NCBI RefSeq assembly: GCF_029360705.1
Contig: NZ_JARKMX010000004.1
Coordinates: 1 to 64,000, forward strand
DNA: 64,000 nt
Source: Paraflavitalea pollutisoli
Lineage (GTDB): Bacteria > Bacteroidota > Bacteroidia > Chitinophagales > Chitinophagaceae
Direction: 5' to 3'
This document shows positions 43,380 through 53,077 of this stretch, piece after piece. The position numbers and the translations under genes are program-made. A model generated the notes under the pieces. It saw only the letters and a program-made list of their open reading frames with translations, was not told the DNA's origin and did no database searches. The first letter of the stretch is position 1; every line of letters starts with the position of its first letter.

Positions 43380-44144
43380 TTACTTCAAAAATATATCGTA
43401 CGCAAACCGCAGAATGGTGCCACACACCACTACCAGAAACAATAGGCGAATAAAGCTGTTGCCTTTGAGGATGGCCAGCCTGGCCCCCGTAAAGCCACCC
43501 AAAGCATTGCACAGGGCCATCGGCAATGCGATCGCATAAATGATCTTACCACTCACCGCAAAGAACAGGATAGAGCCCAGGTTGGTAGCCAGGTTCACAA
43601 ACTTCGCATGGGCACTGGCCTTGAGAAAATCAAAGCCCAGCAAGGTCACGAAAGCCAGGATCAGGAAACTGCCGGCGCCGGGGCCGATAAAGCCATCATA
43701 AAAGCCGATCACCAGACTGATGCCCGCGGCATACCACCATTGGCGGGTATCGCTATGGTCTTTTTCCGTATGGGCGCCAAAGTTCTTTTTTGAATAGGTA
43801 TAGATGGCAACAGCCACCAGGATCACCAGCAGCATTGGCTTCATGAAACTGCTGCTGACCAGCGTAAGCAATTTGGAACCAGTACAGGCCGCGCAGAAGG
43901 CAATAGCGGCCATCAACCCCAGGCGTTTGTAATCCAGCTTCACGGTACGCGCATATTGAATGGCCGCAAAACTGGTACCACTAAAGGCAGGTATTTTCAA
44001 CGTACCCAGCACAGTCGCTACCGGGTATTCGGGCAGCAATACCAGCCCTACCGGAGTTTGGATCAGTCCGCCCCCGCCCACGATGGCATCTACGAAACCG
44101 GCAAGGAACGCAGCGATACAGAGCAATATCAGTTCAGTCGTCAT
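43380..44144 (-). CDS. TauE/SafE (TSUP) family permease
   Basis: 254 residues from the ATG at 44144, with seven to eight membrane segments. The N-terminal GFVDAIVGGGGLIQTPVGL and the second-half repeat GFYDGFIGPGAGSFLILAF are the paired family signatures. These permeases export or import small anions such as sulfite, sulfoacetate or taurine; the substrate is not readable here. A DMT-family transporter gene ends 41 bp before its ATG on the same strand. The upstream extension to 44174 is not supported. Confidence 0.85.
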   Translation of the reverse strand: MTTELILLCIAAFLAGFVDAIVGGGGLIQTPVGLVLLPEYPVATVLGTLKIPAFSGTSFAAIQYARTVKLDYKRLGLMAAIAFCAACTGSKLLTLVSSSFMKPMLLVILVAVAIYTYSKKNFGAHTEKDHSDTRQWWYAAGISLVIGFYDGFIGPGAGSFLILAFVTLLGFDFLKASAHAKFVNLATNLGSILFFAVSGKIIYAIALPMALCNALGGFTGARLAILKGNSFIRLLFLVVVCGTILRFAYDIFLK

Positions 44145-44184
44145 AATGGTGATCGGGCTTTGCCGCGGTGGCAACTACCCGGTT

Positions 44185-45084
44185 TTATTTTTTTAGATTC
44201 GCGATGAGCACGCCGGCAACGACGAGCAGTCCGCTCAACGCATGGATCATCGTAAAGGTTTCGCCCAGAAACCATACCGCTTCCAGGATGCTGAAGATCG
44301 GGATGAGGTTGCCAAACAAAGCAGTTCGGGCAGCACCCAGTCGACCGATGGCTATATTCCAGCACAGAAAAGCCAGTACTGATGCACCGGCGCCCAGGTA
44401 GAGGATGATCAACACGAGGTTGGTGGTCCATTGTACGGGAGGGGTATGGCTCAGCTCGATCACATAAGCCGGCAACAACAACAAAGTGCCCAACGCAAAT
44501 ATGGTGAACAGGAAATTGATAGGGTGAATACCCGCCGGCTTGCGCCTCACAAAAATATTGTAGATGGCAAAGGTCAATGCTGCCACTAAGATCCATCCGT
44601 CGCCCGCCGAAAAATGAAAGGCTTTCAAGCGCTCCCAGCTACCCTGCGACAGCAAATAAAGAATGCCGGCAATACAAAGCACGACGCCGATGATGCGCAA
44701 TGGCTTGATGGCTTCTTTTAAAAAGATAGCGGCCAGCACCAGCGAGAAAATAGGAGAGGTCGTAGTGCCGATCAGGGCCAGGTTGATCGCAGGAGAGTGA
44801 TGTCCGGCGACGTATACGAAGGTATTGAAGAGGGTGATGCCGCTCAAAGCTGTCCAGAACAGGTAAGATTTATGTTGCAGCAGGAGCGGCCTTTCCACCT
44901 GAAACTTTTTCCAGGCAAATGGCAGCAAGATAAGGGAAGCGGTCGCCCACCGGTAAAAGGCCAGACTCACCGGCGGTATCTGGTGAATGACGCCCCGCGC
45001 CACCACGAAATTGCCCGACCATACAATCGTGGCGAGTACGGCGAGTCCGATCCCGATAAACAGTTCTTTTTTGCCCGTAGTCAT
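44185..45084 (-). CDS. EamA/DMT-family transporter
   Basis: 299 residues with ten membrane segments in two EamA repeats. The first opens ATIVWSGNFVVARGVIHQIP and the second around GWILVAALTFAIYNIFVRRK. Drug/metabolite transporters of this kind export amino acids or other metabolites at the inner membrane. No substrate can be inferred. It is the first gene of the transporter run reading leftward. Confidence 0.85.
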   Translation of the reverse strand: MTTGKKELFIGIGLAVLATIVWSGNFVVARGVIHQIPPVSLAFYRWATASLILLPFAWKKFQVERPLLLQHKSYLFWTALSGITLFNTFVYVAGHHSPAINLALIGTTTSPIFSLVLAAIFLKEAIKPLRIIGVVLCIAGILYLLSQGSWERLKAFHFSAGDGWILVAALTFAIYNIFVRRKPAGIHPINFLFTIFALGTLLLLPAYVIELSHTPPVQWTTNLVLIILYLGAGASVLAFLCWNIAIGRLGAARTALFGNLIPIFSILEAVWFLGETFTMIHALSGLLVVAGVLIANLKK

Positions 45085-45440
45085 GTGTGTCTGCGAAAAG
45101 GGTTAAGGCATTCCGGTATAAGGGGCAAAAGTAAACTTTTCGGCCCACTCCGGGTGCCGGTAGATTAGAGGGGCATTAATAAGTAGTAAATGCCTGCGCA
45201 AAATTTTGTTGGTGCGGTAAGTTTTACGCATATTTACGTATAACCTTATTTGTCAGTACCAGACTAACCTGAACGCCTATGAGATGCTTCTACCCATCCA
45301 TGTTATTGCATCCCTTCTTGTCGGTAATCACCTGTTCAAACCGACGTCTACACACAAATAGTTTCTCCTGTTCATCATCGATGCTTATTTGATATGTACC
45401 CGACATTCCCATCATTTAGTTAACCAAACCAAGTTTATCT
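45085..45440. other. 356-bp divergent intergenic region
   Basis: It lies between the divergent EamA transporter and the M43 protease. TTTTACGCATATTTACG (45224-45240) holds two TTTACG-type half-sites. I see no exact TAnnTTTG box, tRNA or convincing gene; a 37-codon frame at 45279 has no features. Confidence 0.5.
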
Positions 45441-47288
45441 ATGAGAAAGACAATTCTGGGTTTATCCCTGTTGGCTATGCTTTGCCTTGCACTACCTTCC
45501 TTTGCACAAAGAACCTGTGGTGTGCAGTTTGAACCCGATCATGCCAAACTAACCGACAAAGGCCGGTACCTGCGTTATCAACAACTGGAAAAACGTATCC
45601 AGGACTTTAGCAAAAGCGAACAGGCAGGTGGTGTAGGTGCGCGCCTGCTTACCGCCAGTAGCACCATTATCATTCCCGTAGTCGTGCATGTGGTACATAC
45701 CGGAACGGCTATCGGCACCGGTACCAACATCAGCGATGCGCAGATCCAATCACAGATCACAGTGCTGAACGAAGATTTCAGGCGGCTCAACGCGAACCGG
45801 ACAAATACGCCCGCCGGATTTCTGGGGGTTGCTGCCGATCCCAATATCGAGTTCAGGCTGGCTTGTGTGGATCCCACCGGTGCCGCCACCAACGGCATCA
45901 CCCGTACTTCATCTTCCACTTCTTTTGGCATCAGTAATTACAACAACATCAAATCTACCGCTGCCGGGGGACACGATGGATGGCCCTCTGATAAATACCT
46001 GAACATTTGGGTAGGGAATATTACAGCCTTTCTGGGCGTGTCTTCCTGGCCATTTGATCAAAGTACAAGCCCCCAACTGGATGGCGTGGTAATCGGCGCC
46101 ACTTATTTCGGAACTACGGGCAGTGCGACTGCTCCATTTCACCTCGGGCGTACCGCTACCCATGAAGTAGGCCATTGGTTGAGTCTATACCATATCTGGG
46201 GCTCCAACAATCCCAGTGATGCTTCCTGTTCCGATTCCGATGACTGCAGCGACACGCCCAACCAGGCCGATGCGAATGGTGGTTGCCCATCGTCGGCTTC
46301 TTCGTGCAGCAATGGCGGGGATATGTTTATGAACTATATGGATTATACCGATGATGCCTGCATGAACCTGTTTACCAATGGCCAGAAGTCCAGGATGCGG
46401 GCCATGTTCGCTACCGGAGGGCCGAGAGCGTCGTTCATCACCAATGCCCTTCAGATCGTTCAACCCACCAGCGTTATAGTTTGTAGTTCGATCAACCTTA
46501 CTGCCTCTAATAATATGAATGTACCAGTGACCTGGACGGTGGTTTCCGGCCCATTGCAGATTACCGCCGGCCAAAACACCAATACCGTTACGTTGACAAA
46601 ATTATATGATGGCGAAGCGGTGGTACGGGTGGAAGGCTGTGGTTACATAGACGAGATCACCTTGCTGGTGGGGATTCCTCCCATAGATTTCATGTCGTTC
46701 ACGAATGGCGCAAATGGTAGCCCGTATTTCTGCACCAGCCATACCGGCAATGAATTTTACCCTTCGTTTTCCTTTACGGCACAAAGTGCAAGCGTCGAAT
46801 GGCGATTGCTCAGCTATCCCAGTCTCTCGGTCGTTTACACCGATCCCACCTGGCGGCCCGTCTATACCCCGATACCGGTTGGTTCCAGCTATGCTGTCGG
46901 TTGGTATGTGCTCGAAGCCAGGTTGCACCATGCCTGCGGTACCAGCGACTGGACAGGTTTCGAAGTAGAATTCGTCAATTGTTCGGAACCCGGCGGCGGT
47001 GGATGTCCCGATTGTGGATTCAGGGTGCAGGCTTCGCCCAATCCGGCGGTGGGTGATATCAATGTTACCCTGGAAGATATCACGGCCGATGCCAAAGCGT
47101 TGTCACGGTCGGCCCCTGTGAAGTATGTGTTATATGATTTCAACCAGACACGTGCCATACGCCAATGGACCTTCGATAATGGGCAGGGCAAACGATCGCT
47201 GAATATCCGCGGTTTGAAAAGTGGTCAGTATGTACTCGTCGTCACCAAAGGCAAGTACAGGAAATCAACCAGGATCATCATTAAATGA
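45441..47288 (+). CDS. Secreted M43 zinc metalloprotease with T9SS sorting domain
   Basis: 615 residues. A signal peptide (1-22, ending PSFAQ) precedes a propeptide-like region, the M43 (cytophagalysin/pappalysin) catalytic domain and beta domains. Zinc ligands are His241, His245 and His251 in HEVGHWLSLYH, with Glu242 as base and the Met turn in FMNYMDYTDD. Paired cysteines (CSDSDDCSDTPNQ) are typical of the family. After a PKD-like region, the last 80 residues (FRVQASPNPAVG... to STRIIIK) form a type A T9SS sorting domain that should direct it to the cell surface or medium. Single transcription unit closed by a terminator. Confidence 0.9.
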   Translation: MRKTILGLSLLAMLCLALPSFAQRTCGVQFEPDHAKLTDKGRYLRYQQLEKRIQDFSKSEQAGGVGARLLTASSTIIIPVVVHVVHTGTAIGTGTNISDAQIQSQITVLNEDFRRLNANRTNTPAGFLGVAADPNIEFRLACVDPTGAATNGITRTSSSTSFGISNYNNIKSTAAGGHDGWPSDKYLNIWVGNITAFLGVSSWPFDQSTSPQLDGVVIGATYFGTTGSATAPFHLGRTATHEVGHWLSLYHIWGSNNPSDASCSDSDDCSDTPNQADANGGCPSSASSCSNGGDMFMNYMDYTDDACMNLFTNGQKSRMRAMFATGGPRASFITNALQIVQPTSVIVCSSINLTASNNMNVPVTWTVVSGPLQITAGQNTNTVTLTKLYDGEAVVRVEGCGYIDEITLLVGIPPIDFMSFTNGANGSPYFCTSHTGNEFYPSFSFTAQSASVEWRLLSYPSLSVVYTDPTWRPVYTPIPVGSSYAVGWYVLEARLHHACGTSDWTGFEVEFVNCSEPGGGGCPDCGFRVQASPNPAVGDINVTLEDITADAKALSRSAPVKYVLYDFNQTRAIRQWTFDNGQGKRSLNIRGLKSGQYVLVVTKGKYRKSTRIIIK

Positions 47289-47306
47289 TGAGCTCTTTGA
47301 TGTAAC

Positions 47307-47341
47307 AAAAAAGCATCGCCCGATCCGGCGATGCTTTTTTT
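47307..47341. terminator. Bidirectional terminator between M43 protease and radical SAM gene
   Basis: AAAAAAGCATCGCC (47307-47320) and GGCGATGCTTTTTT (47327-47340) are perfect inverted copies with a 6-base loop; both strands have T tracts. Confidence 0.85.
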
Positions 47342-47363
47342 ATAGTAGTAGACTGTTGTACAA

Positions 47364-48665
47364 CTAGTGCGCAAAATCGACTTCGTAGTTACCCTTGATG
47401 CGCTCCATCGGCGGGTTGAAGTAGCCGTACTTCACGTTCGGAAACTCTTCATGGATCAATTCCTGCACCTGCTTGATGCCCAGCAGATCACCCTGTTCGT
47501 ACAGATTGATCTTACCCAGGTACCAGTCGGGATCGATGTTGAAATTACGCCATTGGATCATCGTGAGGTCGGTATCGATGATCAGTTTGCGCAGTGCTTC
47601 ATATTCCGCTTCCGTATCGGTAGCACCCGGGAATACGAAATAGTTGATGCTCGCCCAGCCGCCGTGGCCACGTACCACCTTCAGACTTTCCACGATGTCT
47701 TCAAACTGGTAGTTGTTGGGGCGGTAATAGGCTTCGTAAATATGTTTCTGGGCCGAATTGGTACTCACGCGGATGGAGTCTAGCCCTACTTTACAAAGGG
47801 CATCTACCGCCGCCGGTTTCGAACCATTGGTGTTGATATTGATACTGCCTTTTTTTGTATGCTTGCGCATCTCGATGATCGACGTGCGGATAGTTTCCCA
47901 CATCAGCAGCGGCTCTCCTTCACAACCCTGTCCAAAGCTCACGATGGGGAAGGGGGCCGACTCCAGGTGCGGTACGGTAAACTCCACGATCTCTTCTGCA
48001 CTGGGTTTGAAGGTCAGGCGGTCCTGGGTAGACACGATCTCTTCATCCGATGGCTGGAACGAGATACAGCCAATGCAATTGGCATTACAGGCGGGTGAAC
48101 TGGGGATCGGACATTCCCAACGTCCCATGAAATAGTTGCGGGCTGCCGGGCAATGGTAGGTCAGCGCGCAGTTATTGGCCAGGTGCTGCACCAGGCGGTT
48201 GTGCGGGTAGGCTTCCAGCATATGTTCTACACCGGTGTTGACCTTGTTTTGATCGAAGCCGGCACACTCCTGACGAATGTCCTGCTCGATACGCACCGCC
48301 GGTACGTAGAATTTATCGTTGTACCAGCCCGCTGCCGTATAGCAGAACAGGGGCAGGGTAGGGGCGTCATGCCCCGTTTCGTAAGCGGCTATGTAGAGGC
48401 CGGTATGCGCAGGCGGAATAAAGGCGGCTACTGCCCAACCCAATTCACAAAGGCGCATTTCACCCGTCTCAACATCGATACCGATACCCCGGCGACCAGG
48501 CAGTTCATACATGGAGCCGCCATCGGGCAGCTCGATCCAGTCCTCTACAGGTACCTCAAAAGCATCCCAGCCGGCACGGCCAGCGGCATACAGCGAGGTG
48601 TCTTCAAAAATGGTCCCCTTTCCGTCGGAGTACAGTAAATACGGCGATTGCTTTAATACAGACAT
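47364..48665 (-). CDS. Radical SAM protein of unknown substrate
   Basis: 433 residues. The radical SAM cluster is CNANCIGC (Cys193, 197, 200), unusually far from the N terminus. SFGQGCEGEPLLM (the GGE-like SAM contact), SININTNGSKP and LDSIRVSTNSA follow. The first 190 residues form a separate domain rich in aromatic and acidic residues with its own Cys (NNCALTYHC), probably not cluster ligands. Similar long-N-terminal radical SAM proteins are conserved hypotheticals; the reaction is unknown. It stands alone, converging on the M43 gene. Confidence 0.8.
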   Translation of the reverse strand: MSVLKQSPYLLYSDGKGTIFEDTSLYAAGRAGWDAFEVPVEDWIELPDGGSMYELPGRRGIGIDVETGEMRLCELGWAVAAFIPPAHTGLYIAAYETGHDAPTLPLFCYTAAGWYNDKFYVPAVRIEQDIRQECAGFDQNKVNTGVEHMLEAYPHNRLVQHLANNCALTYHCPAARNYFMGRWECPIPSSPACNANCIGCISFQPSDEEIVSTQDRLTFKPSAEEIVEFTVPHLESAPFPIVSFGQGCEGEPLLMWETIRTSIIEMRKHTKKGSININTNGSKPAAVDALCKVGLDSIRVSTNSAQKHIYEAYYRPNNYQFEDIVESLKVVRGHGGWASINYFVFPGATDTEAEYEALRKLIIDTDLTMIQWRNFNIDPDWYLGKINLYEQGDLLGIKQVQELIHEEFPNVKYGYFNPPMERIKGNYEVDFAH

Positions 48666-48795
48666 TTTACAGATTTCAGTTCACGGCCGGCCGCCACCGG
48701 ACTCCCCACTTTATGCCGTTGCCTTATCGACTGATAACCAACCGGTAGCTGGTATCGGTGCGACGGAATACGGTAAAGCCTGTGAATCAATCCTT

Positions 48796-49401
48796 TCAGC
48801 GGCCCGCTCCTAAATAATGTCTGCAAAATTCGTGAATTTGATCGAGTTCTTCGAATGCAAGATTTTCACGCAGGTCAAACTCGTACGAACCGCTGTTGGC
48901 GGTATTGATGGAGATGCAGTCGTAGCGGGCGTCTACCGCATTGATATGCGACCACAGAAAGAACTTACTTTCGGGCAGGGAGGGTATACTGATGCCTGTA
49001 TGGTGGATGGCGAGGTATTCGGCCGACCCCAGCTTTTTCTCGCAATAGAAGAGATAGCTATAGACCGTACAAAGCAATAGGTGAGTAGTGCCGATCAGCC
49101 AATGTCCTTCAAGCAGCAGGGTGATGCCGATGCCGAGAAAGAAAAGGATCTCCGCCAGGCGGAAGAACAGGTTCACCCGGGGCATGTCCATCAGTATATT
49201 TTTACCGGCCAGCACGAGGATGAAGATGTCGAGCGCCATCAGCAGCAGGCAGCCCAGGTACAACGGGCTCGATTCGGGTTGTTGAAAATGGGAGATGGCA
49301 TGTACAAGAATGAGCATTCCGGCCGTTAAATGCAATAACCGGCCAGCTCGCTTCAACTTCTGGAAAGAGGGATGAATGACGGGGAAGTTTAGAGAGTTCA
49401 T
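48796..49401 (-). CDS. Integral membrane hypothetical protein
   Basis: 201 residues. Four hydrophobic segments lie in the first 120 residues (about 22-38, 46-66, 79-96 and 101-118). The remaining 80 residues form a soluble beta-rich domain (FFLWSHINAVDARYD, GSYEFDLRENL) that resembles a small PH-like fold. I do not recognise a named family. It is a single gene next to the polysaccharide module, on the opposite strand to the GT9 gene. Confidence 0.6.
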   Translation of the reverse strand: MNSLNFPVIHPSFQKLKRAGRLLHLTAGMLILVHAISHFQQPESSPLYLGCLLLMALDIFILVLAGKNILMDMPRVNLFFRLAEILFFLGIGITLLLEGHWLIGTTHLLLCTVYSYLFYCEKKLGSAEYLAIHHTGISIPSLPESKFFLWSHINAVDARYDCISINTANSGSYEFDLRENLAFEELDQIHEFCRHYLGAGR

Positions 49402-49522
49402 ACCACAGTAGTTTGATACTAGATGCAGAACCGGGATATTTCCATAACCGTTTACAAAAAATGGGTACCATTTAATATTTTTACTGTTTTACATCGATCA
49501 ACATAGTATATTACCCCGTAAT

Positions 49523-50434
49523 ATGGCCAACATCCTCCTGATAAAAACCGGCGCCGCTGGCGATGTCGTTCGTACGACCACCCTGTTGCACGTACTGCAG
49601 GGGGCCGTCACCTGGGTCATCGATCCACGCTACCAGGAGATACTGCCCATCGGCCATCCCGCCTTACAACGTATTTGCACGATCGACGAAGCTCCGGAGT
49701 TGCTGCGGGATGAAACTTTCGACCTCACCATTTCCCTCGAAGAAGATTCAGCCTGTACGCAGCTGGCCTCGGCCATCGCCACGCAGCGACTGATCGGTGT
49801 GTACGCCACTGCGCAAGGTATTGCCTATACCGATGAAGTAAAGGGCTGGTACGATATGAGCCTGGTATCCCGGCTCGGTCGCCACAAAGCCAACGAACTG
49901 AAAGTGGCCAATACCCACTCCTTCCAGTACTGGTTGTTCCAGATGCTGGAACGCGCATTCAATGGCGAGCCTTACTGTATGTACCGCAACCCTACCATCC
50001 GCCAGCAGACCGCACTGATCGGTATCGAGTCACGCAGTGGCCATCGCTGGCCCAATAAAGCCTGGGCAGGTTACGCTGCACTGACCGACCGGCTACGGGC
50101 AGATGGTTTCGAATGCCTGCAGTTGGAACAACGCAACAGCCTGCGCGATTACCTGGACGATATTGCCCGCTGCGAATACCTGGTGTCTGGCGATACCCTT
50201 GCTATGCACGTGGCCCTGGCCTACGGCATACCGTCGCTGGCTATTTTCAACTGCACCAGTCCTGCGGAGATCTATGATTATGGATTGCTGCAAAAAGTGG
50301 TGAGCCCGCTCTTGGGCCGGGCCTATTACGGACGAGACTATTTGCCGGAAGTGGTCGCCTCGATCGACCCCGATCAGGTATACGATCGTATACAGGCGCA
50401 CTATGCAACCGTCAGGAAGTGGCAAAAAGTGTAG
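49523..50434 (+). CDS. GT9-family glycosyltransferase (heptosyltransferase-like)
   Basis: 303 residues. The N terminus MANILLIKTGAAGDVVRTT is the GT9 signature (LxIKxGAxGDVxxxTP). GIESRSGHRWPNKAWAGYAAL corresponds to the nucleotide-sugar site, and SGDTLAMHVALAYGIPSLAIF is the conserved acceptor/donor block. GT9 enzymes add heptose or similar sugars to lipid A core or other surface glycans. It is the first gene of a surface-polysaccharide module; its end overlaps the convergent glycosyltransferase by 23 bp. Confidence 0.85.
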   Translation: MANILLIKTGAAGDVVRTTTLLHVLQGAVTWVIDPRYQEILPIGHPALQRICTIDEAPELLRDETFDLTISLEEDSACTQLASAIATQRLIGVYATAQGIAYTDEVKGWYDMSLVSRLGRHKANELKVANTHSFQYWLFQMLERAFNGEPYCMYRNPTIRQQTALIGIESRSGHRWPNKAWAGYAALTDRLRADGFECLQLEQRNSLRDYLDDIARCEYLVSGDTLAMHVALAYGIPSLAIFNCTSPAEIYDYGLLQKVVSPLLGRAYYGRDYLPEVVASIDPDQVYDRIQAHYATVRKWQKV

Positions 50435-51536
50435 GATTGCGGGCTCTTACCTGCTCGGGGGTATACGCCCGTGAATTGAGCAGCGCCTGCTGCAGCATGG
50501 CTTCATACAACACGCGTTCCTCCTGCAACTTTTCCAGCAACGATACGATCTCACTCACGTGTTGATAGGTGATGGCACTGGTGGCCAATTGTACCGGTAC
50601 CTGCAAGGTGCTGGGTACGATGAAGGGTTTGGCATGTTTGATCACATCGAAGATATTCCCCGACGATTTGGTGATACCATATACCTCAGGAATGCTGTAG
50701 CAGATAGCGGTATGGACGACAGAAGGGATAAAGATAAAATGCGCTTCATCGAGCCGCTGGTCAAATTCGGCCTGGTCGACGATCGGCGTGTTATACACAC
50801 GCAAATGCGTATAATAAGTGGGAAAGTCCCGGGCCTCCCGTAAAATATGTTGCGCATATTCGTCGTTGCCGCCCCCCAGCAGGGTAAGGTACAATGGAAA
50901 CTGGCGGGTTTCGGCCTCCTGCAACAAGGCCCATACCTGCGCATAATCGCGTCGTTTGCGGTCGATGGTGCCGGGAATCACCAGGTGAAAACAGGAAGCG
51001 CTGATGCCCGGATGCTGCCGGTTGTCAAACACGGCGCCGGGTACATTGTGTATGGGTTTTGGCGTTTGCTGTTTCAGGTAGGGGACCATCGTTTCCGATA
51101 CCACATTGAATTCGTCCACATAACGGATCAGGAGGCGCTTGCCCAGGTGATGCACCAGTTCGCGCAGGTTGCGGGAAGGTGTCGACTGAAACAGGCAGTT
51201 GATATCGTGTACGGTCAATACCACCCGGGTTCCTTTCAGCAGGCGGATCACCCCCGCAAACAACAGGTGGTTCGAACTGATGGTATTGATGTACAGCAGA
51301 TCGGGCCCCACCTTTTTGACAGCGCGGTAAAAGCGCCAGAAGGTGAGCAACCGTGACCTGGCCCTTTTCAGGATCCGCCACTGATATCGGCTCATGGAAG
51401 TACCAAAAAGATCGCCAAATCGTTTGTAGGTCTTGGTATCGGTAAAAATGTACAGCTCATTGGAAGGAAGATCGAACAATCGGATGACCGGGTAGGCGCC
51501 TTCAAAATGCTCTGTTTCGAAAATACCTATTTTCAT
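50412..51536 (-). CDS. Glycosyltransferase, GT4-like
   Basis: 374 residues with a GT-B layout. The N-terminal half contains LLYINTISSNHLLFAGVIRL and VVLTVHDINC; the C-terminal half has LVIPGTIDRKRRDY, LTLLGGGNDEY and HFIFIPSV, then EVYGITKSSG, which resembles the GT4 donor loop though without the classic EGFG. It probably transfers a sugar to a cell-surface glycan from the cytoplasm. It is transcribed toward the GT9 gene, with a 23-bp tail overlap, and away from the flippase. Confidence 0.75.
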   Translation of the reverse strand: MKIGIFETEHFEGAYPVIRLFDLPSNELYIFTDTKTYKRFGDLFGTSMSRYQWRILKRARSRLLTFWRFYRAVKKVGPDLLYINTISSNHLLFAGVIRLLKGTRVVLTVHDINCLFQSTPSRNLRELVHHLGKRLLIRYVDEFNVVSETMVPYLKQQTPKPIHNVPGAVFDNRQHPGISASCFHLVIPGTIDRKRRDYAQVWALLQEAETRQFPLYLTLLGGGNDEYAQHILREARDFPTYYTHLRVYNTPIVDQAEFDQRLDEAHFIFIPSVVHTAICYSIPEVYGITKSSGNIFDVIKHAKPFIVPSTLQVPVQLATSAITYQHVSEIVSLLEKLQEERVLYEAMLQQALLNSRAYTPEQVRARNPTLFATS

Positions 51537-51573
51537 TAAAGTGTGTTAAGAGTAAGAGTTCCGGTATAAGTAT

Positions 51574-51581
51574 TATGTTTG
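51574..51581 (+). promoter_or_regulatory. -7 promoter box (TATGTTTG) of the flippase operon
   Basis: Exact TAnnTTTG match 35 bp before the GTG start, in the 79-bp divergent spacer. Confidence 0.55.
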
Positions 51582-51615
51582 TAACTTATGCATCGGCTCA
51601 TAAAACGGCACCCTG

Positions 51616-53061
51616 GTGGCAAACTTAAAGAAAAATCTTGTTTATAATTTTCTGCTATCGATCAGCCAGGTACTGATACCACTTGTTTCTATTCCCTATA
51701 TAGCCCGTGTACTCGATCCGGAAGGCATTGGCCGGGTCAGTTTTATCGATTCATTTACCTACTACTTCATCGCCATTGCTGAGTTTGGGATCGTCGTGTA
51801 CGGCGTACGTGCCATATCGAGGGCCAGAAGCGACCAGCAACTATTACATAAAACGGTTTCGGAACTGCTGGTATTGCACCTGGTCACTTCTTGCTGTGCC
51901 CTGCTGTTGTATAGTATAGCGGTGATGGCCTGTTGGTACAAGATCCAGGATATGCGCTTGCTGTTGTTTTCACTTTCTTTTCTACTCGTCAATGGTTTTG
52001 CCTGCGAATGGTATTTCTGGGGACAGGAACGGTTCCGCTATATCACCATCCGCTCGCTCCTCACACGTGGCCTGGGCCTGCTGTCGATCTTCCTGCTGGT
52101 GAGGCGTCCAGAACAATACTACCTGTATTATGGCATCATCGTTTGTTCTGCCATCGCCAACCTCGTGTGGAATAGGTGGACGCTTTTTCGCGAGGTGCCC
52201 ATCAGGTTCCGGCAGGTCAACTGGCAACAGCATATTCCCCATACACTGGTTACCTTTCTCATCAGCTTGTTTGCGGGTATTCCCTTGCTGCTCGACAATG
52301 TATTGCTTGGGTTGGTAGGCAGCACAGCAGCCGTCGGAATCTATGCCTTTTCCGTGAAGATCGCCCGTATCGTTTCCGCCCTATTCACGGATGCCTTCCT
52401 GGTACTGTATCCACGTACGGTGGCGTTGATAGAGCAGCAGGACCAGTCCGGGATGCAGGCGGTGATCCTGAAATCGGTGCAGTTACTCACGCTGCTCGCC
52501 ATACCGGCCGGTGCTGGCCTCTACCTGCTGGCCGATCCTTTCGTGCAGGTATTCCTGGGGTCCCGGTTTGGGGCGGTGGCAGCCAACCTGCGCATCATTG
52601 CCCTCTTTCCGCTGTTGAAAGGATGGGGGGTATTGTTGAGCAAGCAGGTACTGGTGGCCCATGACCAGGAGAAACTATTTCTTCGAAGCCTGGTGGCCGG
52701 CAGTATATTGTTTGTCGGCTTCACGCTGGTGTTGTCTTATTACTTCGCCGACCAGGGTGCTTGTATCGCCCTGCTGTTATCGGAAGGCGTGGTGCTGGCA
52801 ATGAACTATTATTATATCCGCCAACGTATAGGCGCTCTACGCCTCTTTGACTGGAAGACTGCCGGCAATGCCCTGATTGGTTCGCTGGTATTTGTACCCA
52901 TCGTATATGGGGTACGGCTACAGTTCGAGGCGCCTGCCATGGTATTGATGGTATCGGTCGTTCTCTGTATCCCGGCTTATTTTGGGCTGCAGTTGTTTGT
53001 GCTGCGTAATACCTTTGTGCGCGCCGTATACCAGGGCGGCTGGGCCTATTTCAAGGCCTGA
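51616..53061 (+). CDS. wzx: Polysaccharide flippase (Wzx/RfbX family)
   Basis: 481 residues from a GTG start, with about 12 to 14 membrane segments. The N-terminal NFLLSISQVLIPLVSIPYIARV and LDPEGIGRVSFIDSFTYYF are the oligosaccharide flippase signature. It should move lipid-linked repeat units from the cytoplasmic to the periplasmic face of the inner membrane. A galactofuranosyltransferase-like gene follows 17 bp downstream. No Wzy polymerase is visible in the window. Confidence 0.88.
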   Translation: MANLKKNLVYNFLLSISQVLIPLVSIPYIARVLDPEGIGRVSFIDSFTYYFIAIAEFGIVVYGVRAISRARSDQQLLHKTVSELLVLHLVTSCCALLLYSIAVMACWYKIQDMRLLLFSLSFLLVNGFACEWYFWGQERFRYITIRSLLTRGLGLLSIFLLVRRPEQYYLYYGIIVCSAIANLVWNRWTLFREVPIRFRQVNWQQHIPHTLVTFLISLFAGIPLLLDNVLLGLVGSTAAVGIYAFSVKIARIVSALFTDAFLVLYPRTVALIEQQDQSGMQAVILKSVQLLTLLAIPAGAGLYLLADPFVQVFLGSRFGAVAANLRIIALFPLLKGWGVLLSKQVLVAHDQEKLFLRSLVAGSILFVGFTLVLSYYFADQGACIALLLSEGVVLAMNYYYIRQRIGALRLFDWKTAGNALIGSLVFVPIVYGVRLQFEAPAMVLMVSVVLCIPAYFGLQLFVLRNTFVRAVYQGGWAYFKA

Positions 53062-53077
53062 TCGATTAAAAGAAACT

